Shown in pieces: positions 1 to 8,454 of a stretch of DNA of 64,000 nucleotides (positions are counted from its first letter, which is position 1; the number at the start of each line of letters is the position of its first letter). Source of the stretch: JAADHY01 sp964428935 (GTDB taxonomy: Bacteria > Planctomycetota > Planctomycetia > Planctomycetales > Planctomycetaceae); the NCBI GenBank assembly GCA_964428935.1, contig CAYSAG010000001.1:1-64000 (forward strand), written 5' to 3'. Under the pieces are notes generated by a model, which searched no databases, had not been told where the DNA came from, and worked only from the letters and a program-made list of their open reading frames with translations. The translations under genes and the position numbers were made by a program.

Positions 1-1
1 G

Positions 2-19
2 CGTGTGCTCTTCCGATCT
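2..19. other. Illumina adapter remnant at contig end
   Basis: These 18 bases are identical to the 3' end of the Illumina TruSeq read-2 adapter (ending GCTCTTCCGATCT). An exact 18-base match in the very first bases of the window is best explained by untrimmed adapter, so genomic sequence starts at about base 20. It also supplies the only GATC in the first 14 kb. Confidence 0.93.
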
Positions 20-70
20 CGGGACTTGTGTTCAAACTCTTTCGGCACGACAAGGAGGTGGAAGGAACCG

Positions 71-616
71 ATGTCTGTCAAGCGAAGGAGCCTGAAACGG
101 AAGAAGGCACTGCAGAGACTGCGGAAGCACGCCAGACGGGAACAAGACCAAGCGAAGCCGAAGCGGCAGAGGAGGCGGCAGAAAGGCGGGGCCGAGCGGC
201 CCGGCTCCTCCCGTTGGAAAGCTTTTCGATTGCAGGACAGGGAGGGTTGCCTCGTCGAGGACTCGCCTGACCAACTGAAAATGTCGGACGTGCTGACGCA
301 GCTGGTGGAAGACATGTCCGGTCAGGACATCCTCGAAATGTCGCCAGAGGAATTCGAAAAGTCGCTCGGCTTGGTCGTTCTTCTTTGGAACTTGTCGCTG
401 CTCGAGGAGGACGTTCGCGAAGAACAACTGGCGCGGGTACACCGACAATGCGTTGCAGACGGCGTCGACATTTCTGATGAATTGAGAGCAATGGTGTCGT
501 TCGTCGAGAAGTGGCGCGAAGTTTTCTACCCCGACTGTCGGCGTGTGGTCTTCGATTTCGCCGTCACTCCAGTCGAGGACGGGAATCACGTTGTAGTCGC
601 CAGTTCGCTCGGCTGA
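71..616 (+). CDS. hypothetical basic protein
   Basis: This encodes 181 residues of no recognised family. I chose the ATG at 71 because AAGGAGG (51-57) lies at good ribosome-binding distance; the open frame continues upstream into adapter-derived sequence. The first 45 residues are almost all Lys, Arg and Gln, which could bind nucleic acid. The rest is acidic and predicted helical, with no Cys pairs, signal peptide or membrane segment. It stands alone, upstream of a convergent tRNA gene. No function is proposed. Confidence 0.7.
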   Translation: MSVKRRSLKRKKALQRLRKHARREQDQAKPKRQRRRQKGGAERPGSSRWKAFRLQDREGCLVEDSPDQLKMSDVLTQLVEDMSGQDILEMSPEEFEKSLGLVVLLWNLSLLEEDVREEQLARVHRQCVADGVDISDELRAMVSFVEKWREVFYPDCRRVVFDFAVTPVEDGNHVVVASSLG

Positions 617-709
617 GCGTCAAGGTCGGGGAGGCGGTCGGTCTGCCGGTCTGTCAAGCCGGCTTCGGGCTCGGCGTCGTTTGTTCCAAGTCGGCCGGCT
701 GTGCGCAAG

Positions 710-733
710 AAAAACGCCGTGGAGTTCCACGGC
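710..733 (-). terminator. Rho-independent terminator of tRNA-Gly
   Basis: Read on the minus strand, a GC-rich stem (gccgtgg/ccacggc, arms 716-722 and 727-733) is followed by TTTTT. It lies 12 bases beyond the 3' end of the tRNA, so it probably ends the tRNA transcript. Confidence 0.75.
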
Positions 734-745
734 TTCGTGCTTCAG

Positions 746-818
<73 letters not shown>

Positions 819-1025
819 GTCTTGCGTGACGACCAAACTTAATCTACCGCCCAGCCAAGTGGTTGTCAACGTCCCAGTTTCCGCCCCGCAACGGTCGGTC
901 GCGCCCGTGCCGGTCAAGTCACTCTCTGCGCAAGGGAGTCCGCGGCAGCTTCCCGTCGTTCGGCTCGCCAGGTGTCGTGTTCCCGGGAGCGAGCGGGCCC
1001 AGCCGTCTCGCCGCGCACGCCTCGG

Positions 1026-4000
1026 CTACAGCGGGCCTTCGAGCAACGAAGGCGCCTGCCGCTGTCGGTCGAACAGAATTTCAATGGTGCTCTGCAGTCC
1101 GTGCAATTCCAGCCGACCGGCGTCGGGGTCGTAGCTGGCGTGGACCATTCGGTCGAACAGCAGGTGTTCGTCCAAGGCCAGCGTTTCGCCCGTCTGAGCG
1201 TCGACGACTTCAATGGCCATTTGCTTGGCCAGTCGGTTGTTCGGCTCGCGAATGCGGCTTCGCGCCACCAGGAACGGCAGGTTGAAGTCGGGAAAGGTCA
1301 GGAAAGTCCTTTGAGGGAACTCGCGTTGCCACAACACGCGGCCCGTCTTGGCGTCGACGGCCCACACCAGTCCCCGGAAATTCTGCGTCGGCAGGAACTC
1401 GTCGATTGAGAAAAGGCTGGACCGGACGGACGTGGGCCGGGCGGCCGGCACGGTGCCCAGGTTAATGTAGTAGCGTTGCTGGTCCCGGAAAGCGCGGACA
1501 AACCCCAAGCGACCCAAAACGCTGGAGGGCAGTTTCAATTCCAGTCGAGTGCGACCGGAGCGGACGTCGCGGACCAGCAGGCGACCGTGCGGTGTAACCA
1601 GAACCAGTTCGTCGTCCGGCGTGACGCCGGCCAGCAGACGTCCGCCGTACGACGACTCCCACTCCACGCGCCCCGTCAGCGGGTCCCAAATTTTGACTCG
1701 TCGCGTCGCTCGGTCGTTCGAGACGTAAAACAGCTTGCGTCCGAACACGCGCCGCTGGACGCCCGAGTCGACGTCCAGCCAGCCCTGCCGCAACACCTCG
1801 CCGGTCAGCGTGCGGTAGACCACGTACGGCGTCCGTCCGGTGCGAGGGTCCATGCGACTGAACAGCACCACCACCTGGTCGTCGCCGAAAAGGCCGGCCA
1901 TTTGGTCGGCAAACAAGCCGCTGTTGGCTGGAATGTCGCTGCGCTGCCACAGCACCTTGCCGGTCGCGGGGTCCAAGGCGACCAGGTGGTGAGCGGACTG
2001 GAAAATGCAGAAGTCCGGGCCCGAGGGGCCGGGCCGCGACACCTCACCGCTGTGCTTCAAGGCAGCCAACGTGCGGTCCCAGTAGGCGCCGGACGTGTTG
2101 CGGTCGAAAAGCGAGAAGCTGTAGAAGCCGCCTGGCCGTCCCATTGCCAACAAATGGCCCACGACCGGCGTCTTGGACCAGAACTGGTACGAGTTCCGGG
2201 ACGGCACGGTTTTCCTGGTCCACAGCCGTCCGGTCTGAGCGTCTACGACGGAAATGGTGCGTTCGGTCAACAGGTCGTACTCGAGCAAGTGGAACGGAAA
2301 CCGCGGGTCGGTTCGGTAGCGTCGCCGGTAGCGCCCGAACGCCTCCAGCAGACCCCGGTCGGGTTGAAGCAGCACGCGTTCTTTGACCACCACCCGACGC
2401 ACCGGCCAAGGGAGCGGCAGTCGACGCCGGTAGGCCAACCAGGTCAGGCTTCGTTTCGGGAAGCGAGCGACGAAGGTCTGGCCGGTCGAGCCGTTCTCCA
2501 CAGGCACGTCTCGGAACCGCTCCGCCAGCTCTTGAAGCAGCCGAGCCGCCTCGACGTGGAACCCCGCCTCGTCGTACAGCCGGACCAGTCGGGCCGTGGC
2601 CGCGCCGGCCGTCTGCTCGTTGCGGCTGTGCCGCGCCTTCAGCAACAACAGCTCGGCCTCTTGCCGCCGTCCCCGAGCGGTCAGCAGCTCGGCCAACCGC
2701 ACCCGTGCCTGGTCCGCTTCGGGCCAGTCCGTGTAGACCGCGGCCAACGTCTTCAGCGTCCAGACGTCGTTGCGACGAAAGGCCGCGTCGACCTCGGCCA
2801 GCAGTCGAGCCGACTGGTCGGCCAGCTCGCCCGGGGGCAAGTGGTCGCGAGCTCGACGCGTGACGTCGGCCAGCCACTGCGCGACTTGCACCCGGTAGCG
2901 CACGTCCCGCCGCTCGGGCAACTGCCCGTCGACGCCCAGTGCGGCCAGCTCGCGAGCGAACCGCAGCGCCGACGAAAACCGCCGTTCGCTCAGCTCTGCC
3001 TCAATTCGCCGTTTCAAGTAGCGTCGTTTTTGCCGGGCCGTGACGGCCAGCCGCCCCAGTCGGTCCAGCAAGAGCGACGGGTCGCCCAGCCCGCGGTCGA
3101 GCTTAATGTAGAGCAGCTCGGTCAGCAGTTGGTCGACCAGACGGCGTTGAGCGGGTTCAGCGGAACGGTTCGCTTCCAGCAGTTGCTCGGCCCGGTCCAC
3201 CCGACCCAACGTCAGCCACAAAGCGGCGGCCACAACGGCGTCGTCACCAGCGAGTCGACCGCTGGAGCGCGCCAACAGCCGACGCAGCACCGGTTCGGCC
3301 TGCGGAAACGCCACGGCGTGTCGCGGCCCGACAGCCAGGACCACGTCGTCGTACACCAGCAAGTTGCCGACCATTGGAACCACGGCGTCCGCCGGCTCGG
3401 CGCGAGAGTCGACACCGGCCCCCGCCCGGACGGACGCTCCGTCTTCCGCTGCACCGGTTGGCCGTTGCGTCGCCGCCGCGTTTCCGGACGCTGCCGCCCG
3501 TGAGTCTTCGGGCGTTGTCTCTGGCGCCCTTTCGGACGTCGTCGCCGGTGAGCTTCCGGACGTTGCCGCTGGCGAGCCCTCGGACGTCCGTCCTGGCGAG
3601 CCTTCGGGCGTGGCCGCCGGCGCGCCGTTGGACGTTCCCGTGCCCAACGTTCGGCCGGCCTTTCCGCTCGCCCCGGGCCTTGCCGTCGCCCCGGCTGCGT
3701 GAGTTCCCTCTCGGCCCCCCGACGCCTCCGGCCACGGAAGTGCCCGCACCGACTCCAGGTCAATGGCAAAGCCGCGCAGCTGGCCCGTGTTCACGTCGAC
3801 CGCCGCCACTTGGCCTGACTTCAGCGGCACCAGGTACACGTCGTCCACGGCGACACCTCGGCCGGCCGGCATGCCCGTTTCCGTCGACCACAGACGCTGT
3901 CCGTCGTCCAGCGACAGGGACCACACGGCCGCGTCGCCGACCACGACCACTCGGTCGTCGGTGACGACGCCCACGTAGACGCCCGTGTCTCGCGGGGCTC

Positions 4001-5939
4001 GCCAAAGCTCCCGGCCCGTCTGCAAGTCGACGCAGTGGACGAACTGCGAGTCGCGAGGCAGAAAGACCACGCGGCCGGCGTGCACGTGGACCAGCGGCGG
4101 AATTCCGGCCTGTCCGAGCAGCGGCCTTTGGTTGCGAAAGACGACCCACGGCAGCCGCCCGCGCAACGAGCCGCTCGGTTCGCGGTACGGGTACACCCAC
4201 TGCAGTTGGCCGGTCACCGCGTTCACCGCCACCAACACACCCAGGTCGGTTGGGCACACGACCAAGCCGTCGGCAAAACTGGGAAAGGCACTGGACAGCC
4301 GCCGGTTCCGCTGACTGGGGTGACTGATTTCCGAGTCGGCCAAGGCCACGGTTTGCGACCAGACGAGCTGCCCGGTCGAGGGCCTCAGGACGAGCAGCTT
4401 GAGCTGCCTTTGCGACTCGGCCAACACGTACAGCAAGCCGTCCACAGCCAGCGGCGGCGTGAGGAAGTAGTGGCCGGCCAGCGGAGCCTGCGAGTCGGGC
4501 GGACCGCCCACCGACCACACCGGCCGGACACGCACCACGGCTTTTTCGTCGGTTGCGTCGGCCGGCACCAACGGCAGCGCGACCAACCGGTTCCAACGAA
4601 CCCACTGCGTGGCTTGCTCGTCGACCGGAGCCGTTCGCAGCGCAAAAGGCACAATGGGCGACAGCACGGGAACCGCTCGCGCGCCGGCCGACAGCTCGGT
4701 TCGTCCGAACTCGACGGCGTACACGTGCCGTCCGTCGCTGGTCAACGTGGCGAAGGTGGAGTTGCCGACGAACGCGGCCTCGAACTCGCTCAGCCCTTGC
4801 CGGTAAGTTTGCACCAACTGCGAAATCAGTCGCGACCAGCCGACCGGACTGTCGTAGCGCCACACCGTGCGACCCGTTCGCACGTCGACGGCTCGGACGC
4901 CCGCGAAGTCTCGCACGACCAACTGGCCGTTGACGACGACGGGCGAGCTGGCCACGGCCACGGGCTGAGCCACGTCCTCCCAGGCCATTCTCGTCCACTC
5001 GACCACGCGCTGGTCGGGGCCGTCGGCTGCGTCCAGCGTGACCGACCACAGCGGCCGGACCAAAGGCGGGCTGCCCGGGAAAACGCCGTTGCGACGCGGG
5101 TTGCCGCCCGGCCCCAGCCAGTCGCGCTGCTGGGCCGCGGGAGCGGCGGTCAATTGGTCGACCCACTGCCGCAAAGACACGTCTCGGCCTTGCGTCCGGA
5201 CCACTCGGTCGCCGAACCGCCGGAGCAGCTCCTGAACTTTCCGCGTCTGGCCGCTCCAGACGTAAGCCGCGGCCGCCTTCTGCAGCGTCGCCGCTTCCAG
5301 CCGCTGCTCGTGCACGGACAACCGCAACAAATGGTCGGCGCAGCGAGCGGCCAGGCCGTAGCGCCCGTGGTCCAACCACCAAGACAGCCGCCACGACAGG
5401 GCGGCGTAGCCGGCCTGCGTGGCGGGGTAGCGTCGAGCGACCAGGTCGAACTTCGACGGGTCGTCCGAGCGCTGCGCGTCGGCCAACAGCCGCTTGGCCT
5501 CCAGTCCAAACACCCGCTCGTACGCACGCCAGACTTGGGGCCCGGCCGAATTGAGCAACTTCAACGCCGCCTCACGCACGCTGACCAACCGCTCGGGCGA
5601 GCCGGCCCACATGAGACTGTCCTGCTCGGCCGCCAAGACCTGCTGCAGCAACTGCAGCCCTTCGACCGTTCGACCTTCTTGCAGCGACTTCTCGGCCCGC
5701 TGGAGTAGCACCTGCTGTTGACGGTCGCGGAAGGTTACCTGACTGAGCAGCAAACGCGTTTGGGCGCGTCCGGCGGAAAACGGCTGAGCCCGGACGGGGG
5801 CCGCGGCGAACAGCAGGACCGCCAAGACGGCCGCCGACCACGCGAAAGCCTGCCGGGAGCTTTGCCGAGCGCGAGTGTTCGCGCTCCGTCTACCCAAAAC
5901 CAAACCGACCAGAGCACGTTCCAGCGACAAAGGGGTCAT
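1026..5939 (-). CDS. exported PQQ-like beta-propeller/TPR protein
   Basis: This encodes 1637 residues, unusually long. The chosen ATG gives an extended basic n-region, a hydrophobic core at about residues 30-47 and a cleavage site near Ala-Gln 51, so it should be exported; the open frame runs further upstream but without a credible start. Two sets of PQQ-like propeller blades (repeated GxxLW/TGQLVW type motifs) flank helical TPR-like stretches. Between them, at about residues 735-850, lies a low-complexity Ala/Thr/Ser/Pro/Glu linker. Such proteins are common in planctomycetes. No catalytic residues are visible, so a scaffold or binding role is an inference. No operon partner. Confidence 0.85.
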   Translation of the reverse strand: MTPLSLERALVGLVLGRRSANTRARQSSRQAFAWSAAVLAVLLFAAAPVRAQPFSAGRAQTRLLLSQVTFRDRQQQVLLQRAEKSLQEGRTVEGLQLLQQVLAAEQDSLMWAGSPERLVSVREAALKLLNSAGPQVWRAYERVFGLEAKRLLADAQRSDDPSKFDLVARRYPATQAGYAALSWRLSWWLDHGRYGLAARCADHLLRLSVHEQRLEAATLQKAAAAYVWSGQTRKVQELLRRFGDRVVRTQGRDVSLRQWVDQLTAAPAAQQRDWLGPGGNPRRNGVFPGSPPLVRPLWSVTLDAADGPDQRVVEWTRMAWEDVAQPVAVASSPVVVNGQLVVRDFAGVRAVDVRTGRTVWRYDSPVGWSRLISQLVQTYRQGLSEFEAAFVGNSTFATLTSDGRHVYAVEFGRTELSAGARAVPVLSPIVPFALRTAPVDEQATQWVRWNRLVALPLVPADATDEKAVVRVRPVWSVGGPPDSQAPLAGHYFLTPPLAVDGLLYVLAESQRQLKLLVLRPSTGQLVWSQTVALADSEISHPSQRNRRLSSAFPSFADGLVVCPTDLGVLVAVNAVTGQLQWVYPYREPSGSLRGRLPWVVFRNQRPLLGQAGIPPLVHVHAGRVVFLPRDSQFVHCVDLQTGRELWRAPRDTGVYVGVVTDDRVVVVGDAAVWSLSLDDGQRLWSTETGMPAGRGVAVDDVYLVPLKSGQVAAVDVNTGQLRGFAIDLESVRALPWPEASGGREGTHAAGATARPGASGKAGRTLGTGTSNGAPAATPEGSPGRTSEGSPAATSGSSPATTSERAPETTPEDSRAAASGNAAATQRPTGAAEDGASVRAGAGVDSRAEPADAVVPMVGNLLVYDDVVLAVGPRHAVAFPQAEPVLRRLLARSSGRLAGDDAVVAAALWLTLGRVDRAEQLLEANRSAEPAQRRLVDQLLTELLYIKLDRGLGDPSLLLDRLGRLAVTARQKRRYLKRRIEAELSERRFSSALRFARELAALGVDGQLPERRDVRYRVQVAQWLADVTRRARDHLPPGELADQSARLLAEVDAAFRRNDVWTLKTLAAVYTDWPEADQARVRLAELLTARGRRQEAELLLLKARHSRNEQTAGAATARLVRLYDEAGFHVEAARLLQELAERFRDVPVENGSTGQTFVARFPKRSLTWLAYRRRLPLPWPVRRVVVKERVLLQPDRGLLEAFGRYRRRYRTDPRFPFHLLEYDLLTERTISVVDAQTGRLWTRKTVPSRNSYQFWSKTPVVGHLLAMGRPGGFYSFSLFDRNTSGAYWDRTLAALKHSGEVSRPGPSGPDFCIFQSAHHLVALDPATGKVLWQRSDIPANSGLFADQMAGLFGDDQVVVLFSRMDPRTGRTPYVVYRTLTGEVLRQGWLDVDSGVQRRVFGRKLFYVSNDRATRRVKIWDPLTGRVEWESSYGGRLLAGVTPDDELVLVTPHGRLLVRDVRSGRTRLELKLPSSVLGRLGFVRAFRDQQRYYINLGTVPAARPTSVRSSLFSIDEFLPTQNFRGLVWAVDAKTGRVLWQREFPQRTFLTFPDFNLPFLVARSRIREPNNRLAKQMAIEVVDAQTGETLALDEHLLFDRMVHASYDPDAGRLELHGLQSTIEILFDRQRQAPSLLEGPL
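3380..3740 (-). repeat. low-complexity linker coding repeat
   Basis: This part of the PQQ protein gene consists of degenerate tandem units that encode Ala/Thr/Ser/Glu/Pro-rich peptide (units like TSEGSPAAT, TPEGSPGRT). The repetition is visible in the DNA as recurring gtcgccggtgagc-type stretches. It probably forms an extended linker between two propeller regions and is prone to length change. Confidence 0.7.
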
Positions 5940-6233
5940 GAAGTCGCACCGGTTCTTTCTGCCGAGGCGTTGCCGTGACGTGGGAAAAACTCGGGACAGC
6001 TTTTTCCGCTGGCCGCTCTCGGCGCGGCGGGTTGAGGGCTCGGGCGAGCTGCAGCGCCCGCCGAGACACAGCGGCCCAAAGCAAGTGTCGAATTCTACCA
6101 GACCCAACCCGGCCGGTCCCGCGCTGCTTGCTTTTTCTTGGCCCACACGGCTAAACTGAGCGGCCCGTTTGACAGTGGGTCCAGACGGGAAAGACGCACA
6201 GTCCAACGGAACAGCAGCAGGAGTGAAGAAGGC

Positions 6234-6446
6234 ATGTCGGGTGCGGTTTACAAGAAAATCGAAGTGGTCGGTACGTCACCGAACTCGTTCGACGAAGCCA
6301 CGGCGAACGCCATTGAGAAAGCGGCGCAGACGGTTCGGAACCTGCGGTGGTTCGAAGTGGTCGAGCTGCGCGGTGCCATTGAGGACGGCAAGGTCAAAGA
6401 GTACCAGGTGACGGTCCGAATTGGCTTCCGGTTGGAAGACCAGTAA
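6234..6446 (+). CDS. dodecin family flavin-binding protein
   Basis: This encodes 70 residues, the normal length for dodecins, which assemble into hollow dodecamers that store flavins in the cytoplasm. The sequence has the family pattern: a first strand YKKIEVVGTS, a helix with SFDEATANAIEKA, the strand pair around LRWFEVVELRGAI (with the Trp that stacks on flavin), and a C-terminal strand EYQVTVRIGF. The ATG at 6234 is preceded by GAAGAAGG. It is transcribed divergently from the PQQ gene. Confidence 0.93.
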   Translation: MSGAVYKKIEVVGTSPNSFDEATANAIEKAAQTVRNLRWFEVVELRGAIEDGKVKEYQVTVRIGFRLEDQ

Positions 6447-6736
6447 CGCAGGGTTCGACGCAGAGGCCCGGGCCGCGCGACCGGGGTCGGGGTTGAGCCG
6501 AGCGAGCAACGCTAGAGGCCGGACGACGGAGGGACCAAACCGGCCAACCAAGGCGGCGCGTTCAGCTGCGGCGGGGCGACTCGGTCGTCTTTGGTGAGGG
6601 CCCACTGGCGCAACCGACGGGCCTGCGCCAGCCTCTGCAGGTGGCCGGTGCGGTCAGACCGCGACGCGCGGACTCCGACGCTGCTCCGCGAAACGCTCCT
6701 CGCCGCGCGACAGACAACGCGCGCCGGCTGGTTGCT

Positions 6737-7252
6737 TCACGACCCGGGCGCCTGCAACAGCCGGCAAATTTCGTCGGCAATTTGGTCTGGCGTTCGGTTG
6801 TCTGTTTCAATTTCGTGGTCTGCGAGTCGGCCGTAGAGCGGTTCGCGGCGTTGCAACACCTCGGCCACTTCCTCGGTGAAGCTCTTGGTGCCCGTCAGCG
6901 ACGGCCGCTGGTCGTCCCCCGCAATTCGCTCGACAATGGTCGGCACCGACGCCTTCAGCCAAAAGACCGGCCCGGCCGACCGGAGTCGGTCGAAGTTGGC
7001 CTCTCGTTCAATGACGCCCCCGCCGCAGTCCAACACGAGCCCGTCCCGTTTGGAGAACGCTTCGACGACCTCTTCCTCCAAGTCGCGGAAACCCGGCCAG
7101 CCCCGTTCCTTCACAATTTCCGGAATGGTCTGGCCCGCTCGTTTCTGAATCTCTTCGTCCAGGCTGACCACCTGCAGTCCCAGCCGCTCCGCCAACAGCC
7201 GAGCAATTGTGCTCTTGCCCGTCCCCCGGTAACCAATCAACACCACGTTCAT
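6737..7252 (-). CDS. aroK: shikimate kinase
   Basis: This encodes 171 residues, typical for AroK, which phosphorylates shikimate with ATP in aromatic amino acid synthesis. A Walker A loop GYRGTGKS sits at residues 7-14. The shikimate-binding region follows (SLDEEIQ, then GFRDLE), then the GGG motif in DCGGGVI and a lid region with RPSLTG. The gene lies about 160 bases downstream of aroE on the same strand, so the two probably form one shikimate-pathway transcription unit. Confidence 0.95.
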   Translation of the reverse strand: MNVVLIGYRGTGKSTIARLLAERLGLQVVSLDEEIQKRAGQTIPEIVKERGWPGFRDLEEEVVEAFSKRDGLVLDCGGGVIEREANFDRLRSAGPVFWLKASVPTIVERIAGDDQRPSLTGTKSFTEEVAEVLQRREPLYGRLADHEIETDNRTPDQIADEICRLLQAPGS

Positions 7253-7409
7253 TGGGCACCTCCGAAAGCCGTGCCGCGTTCGGCTCCACGACTTCCACCC
7301 GTCGCGTCGCCGTGTCGTTTCGCGGAAGCAAGCGTCCGAGCGCGCCGAGCGGCTTGAGCCCGTTGCGGCCTTCCACCCGCCGCCGGGCCGTCCGGTCCCG
7401 TCTGGCCGT

Positions 7410-8276
7410 CTAACCGCCCAGCCGCTCCAGAACCACCTTTCGCATGACCTCGCGCGGTGCCGGCTGGCCGGTCCACAGCTCGAACTGGACGTACGCCTGA
7501 CCGAGAAACATTTCGAGCCCTTCGACGGTGCGGCAGCCAGCGGCGGCTGCGTCCTGCAGCAACTTCGTCCGCCGTGGGTTGTACACGGCGTCGAAGACGA
7601 CCATTTCCGGACGAAACAGTTCGGCCGGCACCAGGCTCTGCCCCTCGTTCGGGTGCATTCCGACCGGCGAGCAGTGCAGCAGCAGGTCAGCCGACTGCAG
7701 CTCGGTCTTCAACGTCTGTTCGGTCAGACGCTGGCCGACCACCTCGGGGCAGCTTCCCCGCTGACGCACGTCGTCGACCAACTGCTGAAGCTGGTCCATT
7801 TCAATGCCCAGAATGGCAATTCGGGCCGGAGGCGACTGGCGGGCCAAGGTGACGGCAATGGCCCGAGCCGCTCCCCCCGACCCCAAAATGACCACCCGTT
7901 TGCCCTGCGGGTCGGCACCCGCGTCTTGCAAGGCCCCCAGCGCGCCGAGCCCGTCCGTGTTGTAGCCCAGCAAACGGCCGTCCTCGTTCACCACCGTGTT
8001 AATGCACCCAATGGCCTCGGCCGTCGGGTCCACCTGGTCGACGCCGTGCATGGCTTCGACCTTGTGGGGAATGGTCACCGACAGCCCTCGGTAGCCCAGC
8101 ACGCGAATGCCTTCCAAGGCCGTCTTCACCCGGCCCGGTTCGACGTCGTGAGCCACGTACACGAACGGCAGGTCCAAAGCCTCGAACGCCGCGTTGTGGA
8201 TTTCTGGTGAGAGCGAGTGGCCCACTGGGTGGCCGAGCACCGCACACACTTTCGTCCGGGCCGTAATTCCTGCCAT
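7410..8276 (-). CDS. aroE: shikimate dehydrogenase
   Basis: This encodes 288 residues and reduces 3-dehydroshikimate with NADPH. The start is the ATG before AGITARTKV, with GGGAG about 10 bases upstream; the open frame extends 36 codons further but that part lacks family features. Visible motifs are the substrate-binding SLSPEIHN, the catalytic Lys in TIPHK, the Asp in YNTDG, and the Rossmann loop GSGGAARAI. It is first in a pair with aroK. The third shikimate-pathway gene of the window, aroF, is 54 kb away. Confidence 0.95.
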   Translation of the reverse strand: MAGITARTKVCAVLGHPVGHSLSPEIHNAAFEALDLPFVYVAHDVEPGRVKTALEGIRVLGYRGLSVTIPHKVEAMHGVDQVDPTAEAIGCINTVVNEDGRLLGYNTDGLGALGALQDAGADPQGKRVVILGSGGAARAIAVTLARQSPPARIAILGIEMDQLQQLVDDVRQRGSCPEVVGQRLTEQTLKTELQSADLLLHCSPVGMHPNEGQSLVPAELFRPEMVVFDAVYNPRRTKLLQDAAAAGCRTVEGLEMFLGQAYVQFELWTGQPAPREVMRKVVLERLGG

Positions 8277-8454
8277 GGCTTGTCGACTCCCGCGTTGTCC
8301 TGACGTTGAACTGGAAAGACCGTTCGAAAGGCGACGGCGCCAAGCACGGAACCGGAAGGCAACGTCCGGCGAGCCAACGGCCAAGTGGCAACGACGGTGT
8401 TCGAGGCAGGTGGCTCGGCCGTCCGTCGAGCTTCCGGTTGGGCTGAGCCGACCG

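Noticed and set aside
1476..3503. 675-codon open frame on the plus strand opposite the PQQ protein gene
   Set aside because: The translation is Gln/Arg/Pro-rich and unstructured, as expected opposite a GC-rich gene. The minus-strand frame has a signal peptide and clear propeller motifs.
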